A stretch of 46,439 nt of DNA from Rhodospirillaceae bacterium (lineage in GTDB: Bacteria > Pseudomonadota > Alphaproteobacteria > Reyranellales > Reyranellaceae), in contig WOUR01000041.1 in NCBI GenBank assembly GCA_009772935.1, positions 1 to 46,439 on the forward strand, read 5' to 3'. Each line of letters begins with the position of its first letter. The stretch's first letter is position 1. The notes beneath the pieces are model-generated. The model saw only the letters and a program-made list of their open reading frames with translations. It was not told where the DNA came from and did no database searches. Of the stretch, positions 24,550 through 31,739 are shown in pieces. The translations under genes were made by a program, and so were the position numbers.

Positions 24550-26235
24550 CTAAATGAATGCGCGGTCTTCCGCGATGAGCTTGCCGAGGTTCTCCCGCGG
24601 CACGGGGTTGCGCGACATCAGCGTTGCCGCATCGAAGAGCGCCATCGCGAGGTCGATCTTGGCGTCGCCGGCGTTCTGCTTGGTGGCTCGGATGGCGGTC
24701 GCCGTCGGTTCGATCTTCAGGTTGGAAACACACCAGGCCATCAGCTTCGAAGGCGCGTGCTTCAATGTCCCGTTGGCCAGCTTCCGCTCGGCTGTCTTGA
24801 TAGCGTTCATGAGGGCATAGCCTTGCGGGACGCCTTTCAGCATTCCGTTCTCTTCGGTGATGCCGATTTCGGCCAGGGCATCGACCAGCTCGCCGAGTCC
24901 GGCTGGATCAACGGCGACCACGGCGAGCTTCCCGGTGTCCTTCACCTCCTCAACCGCTTCGATGATCTCGGCAATATCGGCCAGGTCGTCGTCGACGATA
25001 TTGAGTTCGCCGGCCCTCTCCGCATCCTCGAGAACGCTGGCGATCGACTGTCGGCGGGAGAGGACCCCGCGGTGGCACCAGGCATGCGACCACGAAAGCC
25101 ACTCCTGCGTCGTGGCACACCGCCCCAGGATGCTCAGCCCGAAAAGGTCGTCGAGCCCGCCACCATCAACACCGACGACGATCACTTCCGAGCGCCGCAG
25201 CACCTCTTCAAATGTCAGCCCGGGGTCCTCGCCCCGCTCCCAATACTCCGCGCCGGCCCACCGATCGGTCTTGAGGCCGAGGCCGATCTCGATGCTGAGA
25301 TGCTGCGACGCCCAAAGCTTCTTCTTGTCGAGCCCCTTCCGGCATTCGGCCACGAAGTCCGTGGCAAGGCTCTCCAGCTGCAACGACCGGCCGAGGTTCG
25401 GCATCACCATGTGCCAGTTGGCTTTGTCGGACCAGAGTGCCTCGTCCTTGGCGATGTCCTCCGGGAACTCGTACAGCACCGGCAGCATGCGGCCCTTGAC
25501 CTTGCCGTCTCGGATGTCGCGAGCGGCGTGCAGCTCATCCTTGAAGGCGCCGGCCGGCGGTTCATCGGACTGCGTCGTGATGATGATCAGGAAGCTGTCG
25601 GTGCTCTTCTCCAGGCCGCCGCGGATCTGGCGCATGATCTTCGCGGTGTGCGCGCTCTTGCCCATGACGTGCAGCTCGTCGAGGAGGATACCGGCCGGCT
25701 TCGGGCCCGTCGCAACCTTGAGGTCGAAGGTCTTGACCTTCATCCGGACCTTGTTGACCCGGTCGTAGATTTCCTTCTTGTGGTCTCTGCAGGCGAAGCG
25801 CTTCGCGAGCTCGGGATCGTGTTCGATCATGCCCTTCGCCGAGTCGTAGGCGACCTCCGCGGTTTCCCGGACCGGCGCGATGAAGTGAAATTCGCAGCGC
25901 TTCCGGACGTTCATCAGCAGCGCAACGATCATCAGGCCGGCGCCGTACGTGGTTTTGCTGTTGCCCTTGCCGACAAGGGCGAAGATTTCCCGGACGTACC
26001 GGATGTTCGTCGCCGGATCGCGTGAGCCGAAGACGGCCCGGACGATGTCGCGGAACCAGTCGCCGCAGGCCTCGGCCATGCGCGGCTCGCCCAGGACGTC
26101 CGCAAGGCAGAGCCGATCGAAGAACCCAAGCGCGTCGCGTACCTCGCTCTCGAAGAGCGGGAGATCCGGCACGAGCGATTGACCCTTCCTGATCCGGTCA
26201 CGCCAGTCAGGGCATCCGAAGTTCCACTCCCTCAG
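24550..26235 (-). CDS. Terminase large subunit (TerL, Terminase_1 type)
   Basis: The coding signal begins at REWNFGCPDW with no ATG in frame. A CTG at 26235-26233 overlaps the TerS stop as CTGA and gives 561 aa, the usual length; the first obvious in-frame GTG is further in, at LVPDLP. The ATPase domain has a Walker A-like loop at about residues 89-95 (GKGNSKT) and Walker B (GILLDELHVMG). The nuclease domain has VVGVDGGGLDDLFGLSILGR and, near the end, an acidic site in DAKIDLAMALFDAA. It cuts concatemeric DNA and powers packaging through the portal. The CTG start is inferred from overlap and homology pattern. Confidence 0.92.
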   Translation of the reverse strand: MREWNFGCPDWRDRIRKGQSLVPDLPLFESEVRDALGFFDRLCLADVLGEPRMAEACGDWFRDIVRAVFGSRDPATNIRYVREIFALVGKGNSKTTYGAGLMIVALLMNVRKRCEFHFIAPVRETAEVAYDSAKGMIEHDPELAKRFACRDHKKEIYDRVNKVRMKVKTFDLKVATGPKPAGILLDELHVMGKSAHTAKIMRQIRGGLEKSTDSFLIIITTQSDEPPAGAFKDELHAARDIRDGKVKGRMLPVLYEFPEDIAKDEALWSDKANWHMVMPNLGRSLQLESLATDFVAECRKGLDKKKLWASQHLSIEIGLGLKTDRWAGAEYWERGEDPGLTFEEVLRRSEVIVVGVDGGGLDDLFGLSILGRCATTQEWLSWSHAWCHRGVLSRRQSIASVLEDAERAGELNIVDDDLADIAEIIEAVEEVKDTGKLAVVAVDPAGLGELVDALAEIGITEENGMLKGVPQGYALMNAIKTAERKLANGTLKHAPSKLMAWCVSNLKIEPTATAIRATKQNAGDAKIDLAMALFDAATLMSRNPVPRENLGKLIAEDRAFI

Positions 26236-26657
26236 TTGACCCGGGACTTGTCGGCGAGCGCCATCCGCCTTGCCATGAGGTCGCCCATCTCCGTCGACGG
26301 GTCTGGCCTTTGCGCCGCCTCCTCTGCGGCTGCCTTTTTGCCGAGCTTGGGCTTTGCCGTTTCCTCGGGCGCCGCCGGCACGTTCGGCCGCAGCGTCGCC
26401 GCGACGTCGAACTGGTCGAGCAGTTGCTTGCTCGCCGACGCGTTGCCCTTCTTCGAGGCCTTCTCCAGGTTCTCCAAGACCTGCAGTCGTTTGCTGTCGG
26501 CGCCGAACTCCAGCTCCGCCAGAAACGCCTTCTCCAGCGTGTTCCGCGAGATCTTGAGCTGGGCGGCGATGCGTTCGTTTGACCATCCGACCGCCTTCAT
26601 CAACTCGACCTTCGCGCGCTGAGCCGCAGTCGGCTTGAAGGGCGGGCGGCCGGTCAT
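26232..26657 (-). CDS. Terminase small subunit (TerS)
   Basis: 141 aa. The N-terminal helix-turn-helix (VELMKAVGWSNERIAAQLKI, SRNTLEKAFLAELEFG) recognises the packaging site. A short oligomerisation helix follows (LQVLENLEKASKKGNASASK), then a Lys/Ala/Glu-rich linker to the C-terminus, which usually contacts TerL. It overlaps TerL by four bases. Confidence 0.88.
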   Translation of the reverse strand: MTGRPPFKPTAAQRAKVELMKAVGWSNERIAAQLKISRNTLEKAFLAELEFGADSKRLQVLENLEKASKKGNASASKQLLDQFDVAATLRPNVPAAPEETAKPKLGKKAAAEEAAQRPDPSTEMGDLMARRMALADKSRVN

Positions 26658-26790
26658 TTCGAAATCTCGACTTTCTGCGCAAATAGGGGCATCGTCAGGC
26701 CATCCTGAAAATTCGGATGATCAGAAAAAAGTTGCCCGTGCGGACCCCGACGGTAGACCGCCCCTAAGGCTTCAGAGATCTGACCCGCCC
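26658..26790. other. Candidate cos / packaging region
   Basis: This 133-bp non-coding interval lies directly upstream of terS and beside an HNH endonuclease gene, where HK97-type phages carry cos. It contains a 7-bp inverted repeat, taggggc (26684-26690) and gcccct a (26760-26766), and a GC-rich segment between. The exact cut site is not visible. Confidence 0.35.
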
Positions 26791-27621
26791 CTACCTCCAC
26801 GCTTCCGGCGGCCCCACGATCACGTCGCCCGGGCGGCGGGTGTAGCTTCGCCACCAGGCCTTCACAGCCTCGGTGACCTCGGCACGACGGCGGTCGCGAC
26901 GCGGATCGCCCTCCAGCCGCTGCATGCAGATCGCCTCAGGCGTCTCGATGACGACGATCCTGGTCGGACGCAGCTTCCGCGCCCACCACTCTCGACGTTC
27001 AGCGGTCGGCTCCGACACGATCAGCCCGGCTCGAGGGAACTTCGGTTGCTTGGACAACGCGCCCAAGAGAGCATTGCGCTGTCGCACCGCTGGATTGAGC
27101 CACTCCCGCCCGGCCTCGTAGAGCGCCAGGCCCGACAGCTTCGCCATGATCTCGTCGAGGTCGATCAGCAGCCCCCGCCCGGCCAGCTGCTGCCGTGCCC
27201 ATGTCGTCTTCCCCGAAGCCGGTGGACCGCACACGATCGTCAGTGGCACGACCGATGGCAGCAGCCATTCAGGATGATTAGCGGCCGGAACGTCGTCGCC
27301 GCGCTCCATCCGCGCCTGCCTCGCCATGTAGGTCTTGCGGGCATGACACGACCAGCAGCGGTACATCCCGTTGCCCGGGTCGAGCTGCAGGTCGGGCCTG
27401 TCGCGCCGCTCCTCGATGTGGTCAGCGATGCCCTTGCATACCAGCCGCTCGCCCTTGTGCTCCGGATCCTGGCAGACACCGCCGGCTCTCTGCTTCACAT
27501 CCCCGGCCCATGCCTTGTGCTCAGCGGTGCCGTAGTACGGATCAGCCACCTTCGCCATTGGCCGCACGGTGCGAGTGTCGACGGTGGAGAGGCGCGGCTT
27601 CAGCATTCCGATGCGCGCCAT
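26791..27621 (-). CDS. HNH endonuclease fused to a P-loop kinase (polynucleotide-kinase-like)
   Basis: 276 aa from ATG 27621 (gagg six bases upstream; an ATG two codons earlier is also possible). Residues about 25-100 form a zinc-finger HNH nuclease: two cysteine pairs (GGVCQDPEH, RLVCKG; YRCWSCHARK) and the HNH residues His68 (ADHIEER), Asn84 (PGNGMYRC) and His93. Residues about 125-276 are a P-loop kinase-like domain: Walker A GPPASGKT (132-139), LIDLDEIM, an ARKLRPTRIVVIETPEAIC strand and an Arg-rich lid (GDPRRDRRRAEV). HNH proteins next to terminase help cos cleavage in HK97-type phages. The fused kinase could phosphorylate or repair DNA ends, but this is inference. Confidence 0.85.
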   Translation of the reverse strand: MARIGMLKPRLSTVDTRTVRPMAKVADPYYGTAEHKAWAGDVKQRAGGVCQDPEHKGERLVCKGIADHIEERRDRPDLQLDPGNGMYRCWSCHARKTYMARQARMERGDDVPAANHPEWLLPSVVPLTIVCGPPASGKTTWARQQLAGRGLLIDLDEIMAKLSGLALYEAGREWLNPAVRQRNALLGALSKQPKFPRAGLIVSEPTAERREWWARKLRPTRIVVIETPEAICMQRLEGDPRRDRRRAEVTEAVKAWWRSYTRRPGDVIVGPPEAWR

Positions 27622-27634
27622 GTTCATCCTCGGT

Positions 27635-27682
27635 GCGTATACTTCAGTTGACGAACTCCGACGCGTATACTACAAGATACAC
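27635..27682 (+). promoter_or_regulatory. Divergent promoter/operator of the toxin-antitoxin operon
   Basis: Two copies of gcgtatact (27635-27643 and 27663-27671), each containing the palindrome gtatac, are spaced 28 bp apart. The second supplies a TATACT -10 (27666-27671) 11 bp before the toxin ATG; ttgacg (27648-27653) and ttcagt (27643-27648) are possible -35 elements. The leader would be only a few bases or absent. Binding of the HTH antitoxin to the two palindromes is the likely autoregulation. Confidence 0.5.
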
Positions 27683-27973
27683 ATGCTGGAAGTCCGCCAA
27701 ACCGACCTGTTCAAGAAGTGGTACCAGAACCTTCGGGACAAGAAGGCTGCGGCCGCCGTCACCGCTCGGATCAATCGGTTGGGCTTCGGCCTCTTCGGTG
27801 ACGTGAAGCCGGTTGGCGAAGGCGTCTCGGAACTCCGCATCAAGGTCGGGCCGGGATACCGAGTTTACTTCGTGCAGCGCGGAAAGACCGTAGTGATCCT
27901 ACTGTGCGGCGGCGACAAGTCCACACAGAGCGCAGACATCAAGAAGGCGAAGGAGATTGCCCCAACGGTCTAG
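27683..27973 (+). CDS. RelE/HigB-type toxin (addiction module killer protein)
   Basis: 96 aa from ATG 27683. It begins LEVRQTDLFKKWYQNLRDKK and contains INRLGFGLFGDVKPVGEGVS, ELRIKVGPGYRVYFVQ and VILLCGGDKSTQSADIKKAK, the pattern of the HigB/RelE subfamily TIGR02683. Family members are ribosome-dependent or free mRNA interferases. The antitoxin gene follows at 28013 in the toxin-first order of this subfamily. It stabilises the prophage or acts in phage competition; which one cannot be told. Confidence 0.88.
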   Translation: MLEVRQTDLFKKWYQNLRDKKAAAAVTARINRLGFGLFGDVKPVGEGVSELRIKVGPGYRVYFVQRGKTVVILLCGGDKSTQSADIKKAKEIAPTV

Positions 27974-28012
27974 ATCGAAACCGATAGCGGATAACACAGA
28001 GCGGAGCAGAGT

Positions 28013-28435
28013 ATGTCCACCATTGCCATTACCAGTACCACCAAGAAGACCAGGACCACTCCTTTCGATGGATCGTTCCATCTCAAGGGCGATGTCGAGG
28101 CTCAGCTCGATGTCCTCAACGACGCCTTCGACAGCGGCCACGCCGGCGTAGTCGCCTTGGCCCTTCGTGACATCGCCAAGGCCCAGGGCATGACCGAGGT
28201 CGCGAAGAAGGTCGGCATCACACGCGCCGGTCTCTACAGGGCGCTCAGCGGCGACGGCGATCCCAAGCTTTCGACGGTTGTCGCCTTGCTCAAGGCGCTG
28301 GGCATCAAAATTGAGGCGAAGACGAGCACCACTGTTAACTCAGCCAAGGGGGTTGCTCGTCGGCAGCGTGCGTTCAAGCATCCAACGCCGGCAACCTTGG
28401 CTGATAAACCCAAAGCGGCGTCCAGAGCCGCATAG
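28013..28435 (+). CDS. HTH antitoxin (addiction module antidote, HigA-like) with C-terminal extension
   Basis: 140 aa. The antidote family pattern (TIGR02684/COG3636) is clear: DAFDSGHAGVVALALRDIAK, QGMTEVAKKVGITRAGLYRA, LSGDGDPKLSTVVALLKALG, with a helix-turn-helix at about residues 65-95. Typical members end soon after the LGIK helix. Here about 35 basic, Ala/Thr-rich residues follow (SAKGVARRQRAFKHPTPATL). It would bind and neutralise the RelE-type toxin and repress the shared promoter. Confidence 0.87.
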   Translation: MSTIAITSTTKKTRTTPFDGSFHLKGDVEAQLDVLNDAFDSGHAGVVALALRDIAKAQGMTEVAKKVGITRAGLYRALSGDGDPKLSTVVALLKALGIKIEAKTSTTVNSAKGVARRQRAFKHPTPATLADKPKAASRAA

Positions 28436-28444
28436 GAGATGAAC

Positions 28445-28723
28445 ATGACAACCAAGCCCTCAGAAGACGAGATCCTCGGCCGTATCGACGAACTCGAGTG
28501 CCTGGTGAATGGCCTGATGATCTACATCGCCGCCAAGGAAGCCGGCATCGAACTGGACCCCGGGGAACCCAAGACCCGAGATTTCCTCAAGTCCCATCTG
28601 CTGCGACAGCGCCAACACCGCCTTAACCGAACAGGCCAAACTATGCCGGAGGACGGGTTTATTGACGCGGCTTCGCTCAGCCGCATTCAGCACCTGGTCA
28701 AGGCGTTGCGCGACTTAGGCTGA
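28445..28723 (+). CDS. Hypothetical third gene of the toxin-antitoxin operon
   Basis: 92 aa. ATG 28445 is preferred over ATG 28439 because aggag lies six bases upstream. It starts nine bases after the antitoxin stop, so it is co-transcribed. The product is small, helical and acidic at its start (SEDEILGRIDELECLVNGLM, IYIAAKEAGIELD, DAASLSRIQHLVKALRDLG). No family is recognised. A terminator hairpin follows at 28736. Confidence 0.65.
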   Translation: MTTKPSEDEILGRIDELECLVNGLMIYIAAKEAGIELDPGEPKTRDFLKSHLLRQRQHRLNRTGQTMPEDGFIDAASLSRIQHLVKALRDLG

Positions 28724-28735
28724 CGACATGAAATC

Positions 28736-28763
28736 GCCCGCAACGGAGAGCTTCCGTGCGGGC
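28736..28763. terminator. Hairpin between convergent genes
   Basis: A stem of 11 bp with a one-base bulge (gcccgca-acgga with tccgtgcgggc) and a 5-nt loop lies between the toxin-antitoxin operon and the convergent gene at 28808. The following tracts are short (atttc on both strands), so it is a weak bidirectional terminator at best. Confidence 0.5.
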
Positions 28764-28807
28764 GCATTTCGAGTGAGACGAAATCTGCACTTAGTGGACC
28801 GGAAATG

Positions 28808-29524
28808 TCAATACTTCAGATGGTCGACAAGTGCCGATAAACCGGCCCTCAACCGACCCATGCCAACCCTGCCTGAATCGTCCCGCCGGATTCCGCGCTG
28901 TCGAGCCCAGTCGCCGGCGGAGCGATCTTCGATGACGACGGCCCTGACGACACCTCGGGACCGGTACGGGACGACCTCCATCAGCACCAGCCATGCCATC
29001 GTACCATCGACACGCTTTTCGATCAGGGTGTCCGTGGTCGAGCTGCCAGGTATGCCCACCGGGTCGTAACCAGCGGTCATCTTCGCCTCGAGGCCGGCGG
29101 CCTGCCAGACGCTGAGCAGGAATTCGGCGGCCCGGAATTGGCCGGGCGTGATCTGGCTGCGGATCCGGTAGCGGTCGATCATGCGCTGGGTCTCGATCCG
29201 CTTCGGGAACGAGCTGTCCTTCGGGATTTCGATTCCAAGCTTCTTCGGGGCCGGCCGGATGACGTGACCGCGGGCGGTATAGGGCGACGGCATGAAGTTG
29301 CCAGAGGCATCCCTGCCCGGGTCGACCAGGCGCACGGTGTCAGCATCCCGTTTCCGGATCTGGTCGAGCAGTGCCTGCCGCTGCCGATCCCATGCGATCT
29401 GGGCGGCGGCACCGGCGGCATCCATCCACGGTTCCACGGGATCGAGCTCCGGCCGCGGCGGCATCACGGCGAGCTGCTGCTCCAGCGTCAGTGGTGGTGG
29501 CTTCTTGCGGGATTTCTTGCCCAT
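28808..29524 (-). CDS. Hypothetical phage protein between replication and packaging modules
   Basis: 238 aa, starting in a TGATG overlap with the DnaB stop. The N-terminus is basic (MGKKSRKKPPP). Further segments are WMDAAGAAAQIAWDRQRQAL, a helical TPGQFRAAEFLLSVWQAAGL, and a C-terminal WARQRGIRRDDSGRVGMGRL, RAGLSALVDHLKY. The end is reminiscent of phage late regulators and of DUF6456-type proteins, and the position just before the late genes would suit a late-gene activator. This is weak inference; the family is not identified. Confidence 0.6.
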   Translation of the reverse strand: MGKKSRKKPPPLTLEQQLAVMPPRPELDPVEPWMDAAGAAAQIAWDRQRQALLDQIRKRDADTVRLVDPGRDASGNFMPSPYTARGHVIRPAPKKLGIEIPKDSSFPKRIETQRMIDRYRIRSQITPGQFRAAEFLLSVWQAAGLEAKMTAGYDPVGIPGSSTTDTLIEKRVDGTMAWLVLMEVVPYRSRGVVRAVVIEDRSAGDWARQRGIRRDDSGRVGMGRLRAGLSALVDHLKY

Positions 29525-30978
29525 CAGAGTGGCAGCTCCGCGTCACCATCGACTGGCGGCAAGTCTGAGAACCTGGTGAAGCGACCATCGAACGCCAGTC
29601 GGATTGTCCCGGTCGCACCGTGCCGGTGCTTCGCCACGATCACATCGGCCCGGTCCTTCGCCTGCTCCATCTGCCGCTGCCAATTCTCCAGCCGGCTGTT
29701 GAACTTTTCCGCACTCTCCTGGCTCAGCTGCGACGGCTCGGATCGAGAGAGGTAGTATTCGTCGCGATAGACGAACATGACTACATCGGCATCCTGCTCG
29801 ATCGATCCCGATTCGCGGAGGTCGGAAAGCTGCGGTCGCTTGTCGTCCCGCTTCTCAACATCTCGGCTGAGCTGCGACAGCGCCAACACCGGAACGTCGA
29901 GCTCCTTTGCCATAGTCTTCAAGCCGCGGGTGATCTCCGAGATCTGCTGCACTCGGCCCTCCCTGCTTCCGGGTGTCGCCTCCAGCAACTGCAGATAATC
30001 GACGACGATCAGCCCGAGACCGTGAAGCGCTTTCAGCCGGCGAGCCCGGCTCCGAAGCGCCGAGATCGAAAGCGCCGGCGCTTCGTCGATCAGGATCCTG
30101 GGCTTCGTGTTCTCGGTCGCCATGAGGAAGCGATCGAATTCGACCGAGCGGAACTGTCCTCGCGGGATGGCGGAAGCGACGATGCCCGCTTGCTCGGCTA
30201 ACACGCGCATCGCCAATTGCACGCCACTCATCTCGAGCGAGTAGAAAGCCACGGCGCCCTGGTGCTCTCCCGGCCGATTACCGTACGCTTTTGCGGCATT
30301 GATCGAGATATTGGTGGCAAGCGCTGTCTTTCCCATCGATGGCCGGCCGGCCAGGATGATCAGGTCAGACCGACGAAGGCCGCCGAGCAATTGATCCATC
30401 TCGGTGAAGCCTGTCGACGCTCCGGTGATGTCACCCGCCCGCGAATAAGCCGCTTCCGCCTGAGCCGCGGCCTCCATGGCGTACTCTTCAAACCATCGCG
30501 CCCCGCCGTGCCGCATGCCGTGACCGGCCAGATCCAGGAGTTCACGTTCCGTTTGTTCGATCAGCGCCATTGCTGTCTTGGCGGAGCCGCTCCCATAGGC
30601 TGTGGCAGTGGTCTTGTTCGCGAGGTCAATTAGCCGGCGCCGAACGTAGAGGTCAGCGATTTGTTCGGCGACGGCAACAGCATCGTGCGCATGCACCGAA
30701 GCGGAGAGGACGCGCGCCAGATAGCTGCCGCCGCCCACAAGTCTGAGACCTTCCAGCCGCTCCACGTACGGCATGAACGTGATCACATTTACCGATCGGC
30801 CCGACGTGATGATGTCGCCCAGCGTGTCGTAGATCGCGCCGTGCATGGGATCGGCGAAGTGCTCGGGCTTCACGATCTCAGCCACTTCGTGATAGGCGGC
30901 ATTGGCAATCAGGATCGTGCCCAGCAGCGCTTGTTCGGCCTCGAAGTTGTGGGGCGGCTCGCGGGTGAAGTCGTTCAC
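29524..30978 (-). CDS. dnaB: Replicative DNA helicase DnaB
   Basis: 484 aa from GTG 30978, which overlaps the stop of the preceding gene as GTGA; the upstream part of the open frame is the antisense of other coding. N-terminal domain: EPPHNFEAEQALLGTILI, VKPEHFADPMHGAIYDTLGD. RecA-fold domain: Walker A GRPSMGKTA at 211-219, Walker B LIVVDYLQLLE, then ITRGLKTMAKELDVPVLALS, QLSRDVEKRDDKRPQLSDLR and DADVVMFVYRDEYY. It unwinds DNA at the phage fork as a hexamer; it must be loaded by a phage partner, possibly the next upstream gene product. Confidence 0.95.
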   Translation of the reverse strand: MNDFTREPPHNFEAEQALLGTILIANAAYHEVAEIVKPEHFADPMHGAIYDTLGDIITSGRSVNVITFMPYVERLEGLRLVGGGSYLARVLSASVHAHDAVAVAEQIADLYVRRRLIDLANKTTATAYGSGSAKTAMALIEQTERELLDLAGHGMRHGGARWFEEYAMEAAAQAEAAYSRAGDITGASTGFTEMDQLLGGLRRSDLIILAGRPSMGKTALATNISINAAKAYGNRPGEHQGAVAFYSLEMSGVQLAMRVLAEQAGIVASAIPRGQFRSVEFDRFLMATENTKPRILIDEAPALSISALRSRARRLKALHGLGLIVVDYLQLLEATPGSREGRVQQISEITRGLKTMAKELDVPVLALSQLSRDVEKRDDKRPQLSDLRESGSIEQDADVVMFVYRDEYYLSRSEPSQLSQESAEKFNSRLENWQRQMEQAKDRADVIVAKHRHGATGTIRLAFDGRFTRFSDLPPVDGDAELPL

Positions 30979-31739
30979 GCCCGGTGCCCTTCCAGCAGCC
31001 TGTTGCGAGCTTCGGCTGCCAGATCGAGCAGGCGGTCGTTGCCTGCCCATGTTGCCGTTGCGGGGCTCGCCTTCTTGGACTGGGCAGCCAGTGCCCATAG
31101 TTCGGGTGGGCGACCCTGCAGCTTCGCCAGGTCCATCTCCGCCTTCGCTGCTGATTCCTCGCGGCCATGCTTCCGGCATACCCGGACCAGCGTGATCAGA
31201 CGCTGTTCCAGCGTTTCGGGAGCAGGCGGCACCTCATCAGGGTTGGCGATCGCGGACCTAATAGCGGAGAGCACGGCCCGCTTCGGCGCCAGCGCGGTTT
31301 CGATCGCTGCGATCAGTTCCGACAGCGCTGGCCAGAACGGTGATGTCCGCATCCAGCGCTCACAGACCTCGGCGACGACGTCGGTCGGATACTGCGCGAT
31401 CTGCTCGCCATAGGTTGCGGTGGCGAAGTTCGCCTCATCGGTGGCGACGTCGCGCTGGCGGGCCACTGCGCGAAGTTTTTTCATTGCCCGAAGGTTCGCG
31501 GCCACGCCTCCGGGCCTGAGCGTGAGCTCGACGGCTCGAGCGGCCTCGATCAGCTCGGACCGCAGGAGCTGCCTCCGAAAGCGGATCGATCGCACCTGGG
31601 CGTGGGAGAACTGGCCGCCATCGAACCTCAGGTCGTAGTCGACCACGAGGGCCGTCCGAACGGGCTCCGGGATCGCGGTCGCAAAGTCGCGACCGAGGAG
31701 CGATTGCCCATACGGGCTGGCGACCAGATCAGTGCTCAT
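30975..31739 (-). CDS. Hypothetical replication protein between organiser and DnaB
   Basis: 254 aa, overlapping the organiser gene by 11 bases and DnaB by four. The sequence is helical and Ala/Arg-rich (FRRQLLRSELIEAARAVELT, RAMKKLRAVARQRDVATDEA, VVAEVCERWMRTSPFWPALS, AIETALAPKRAVLSAIRSAI, KAEMDLAKLQGRPPEL). No Walker motif is present, so it is not a DnaC-type ATPase loader. Its place between an origin-binding-like protein and the helicase suggests a lambda-P-like mediator or a DnaT-like role; this is inference from order. Confidence 0.6.
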   Translation of the reverse strand: MSTDLVASPYGQSLLGRDFATAIPEPVRTALVVDYDLRFDGGQFSHAQVRSIRFRRQLLRSELIEAARAVELTLRPGGVAANLRAMKKLRAVARQRDVATDEANFATATYGEQIAQYPTDVVAEVCERWMRTSPFWPALSELIAAIETALAPKRAVLSAIRSAIANPDEVPPAPETLEQRLITLVRVCRKHGREESAAKAEMDLAKLQGRPPELWALAAQSKKASPATATWAGNDRLLDLAAEARNRLLEGHRA

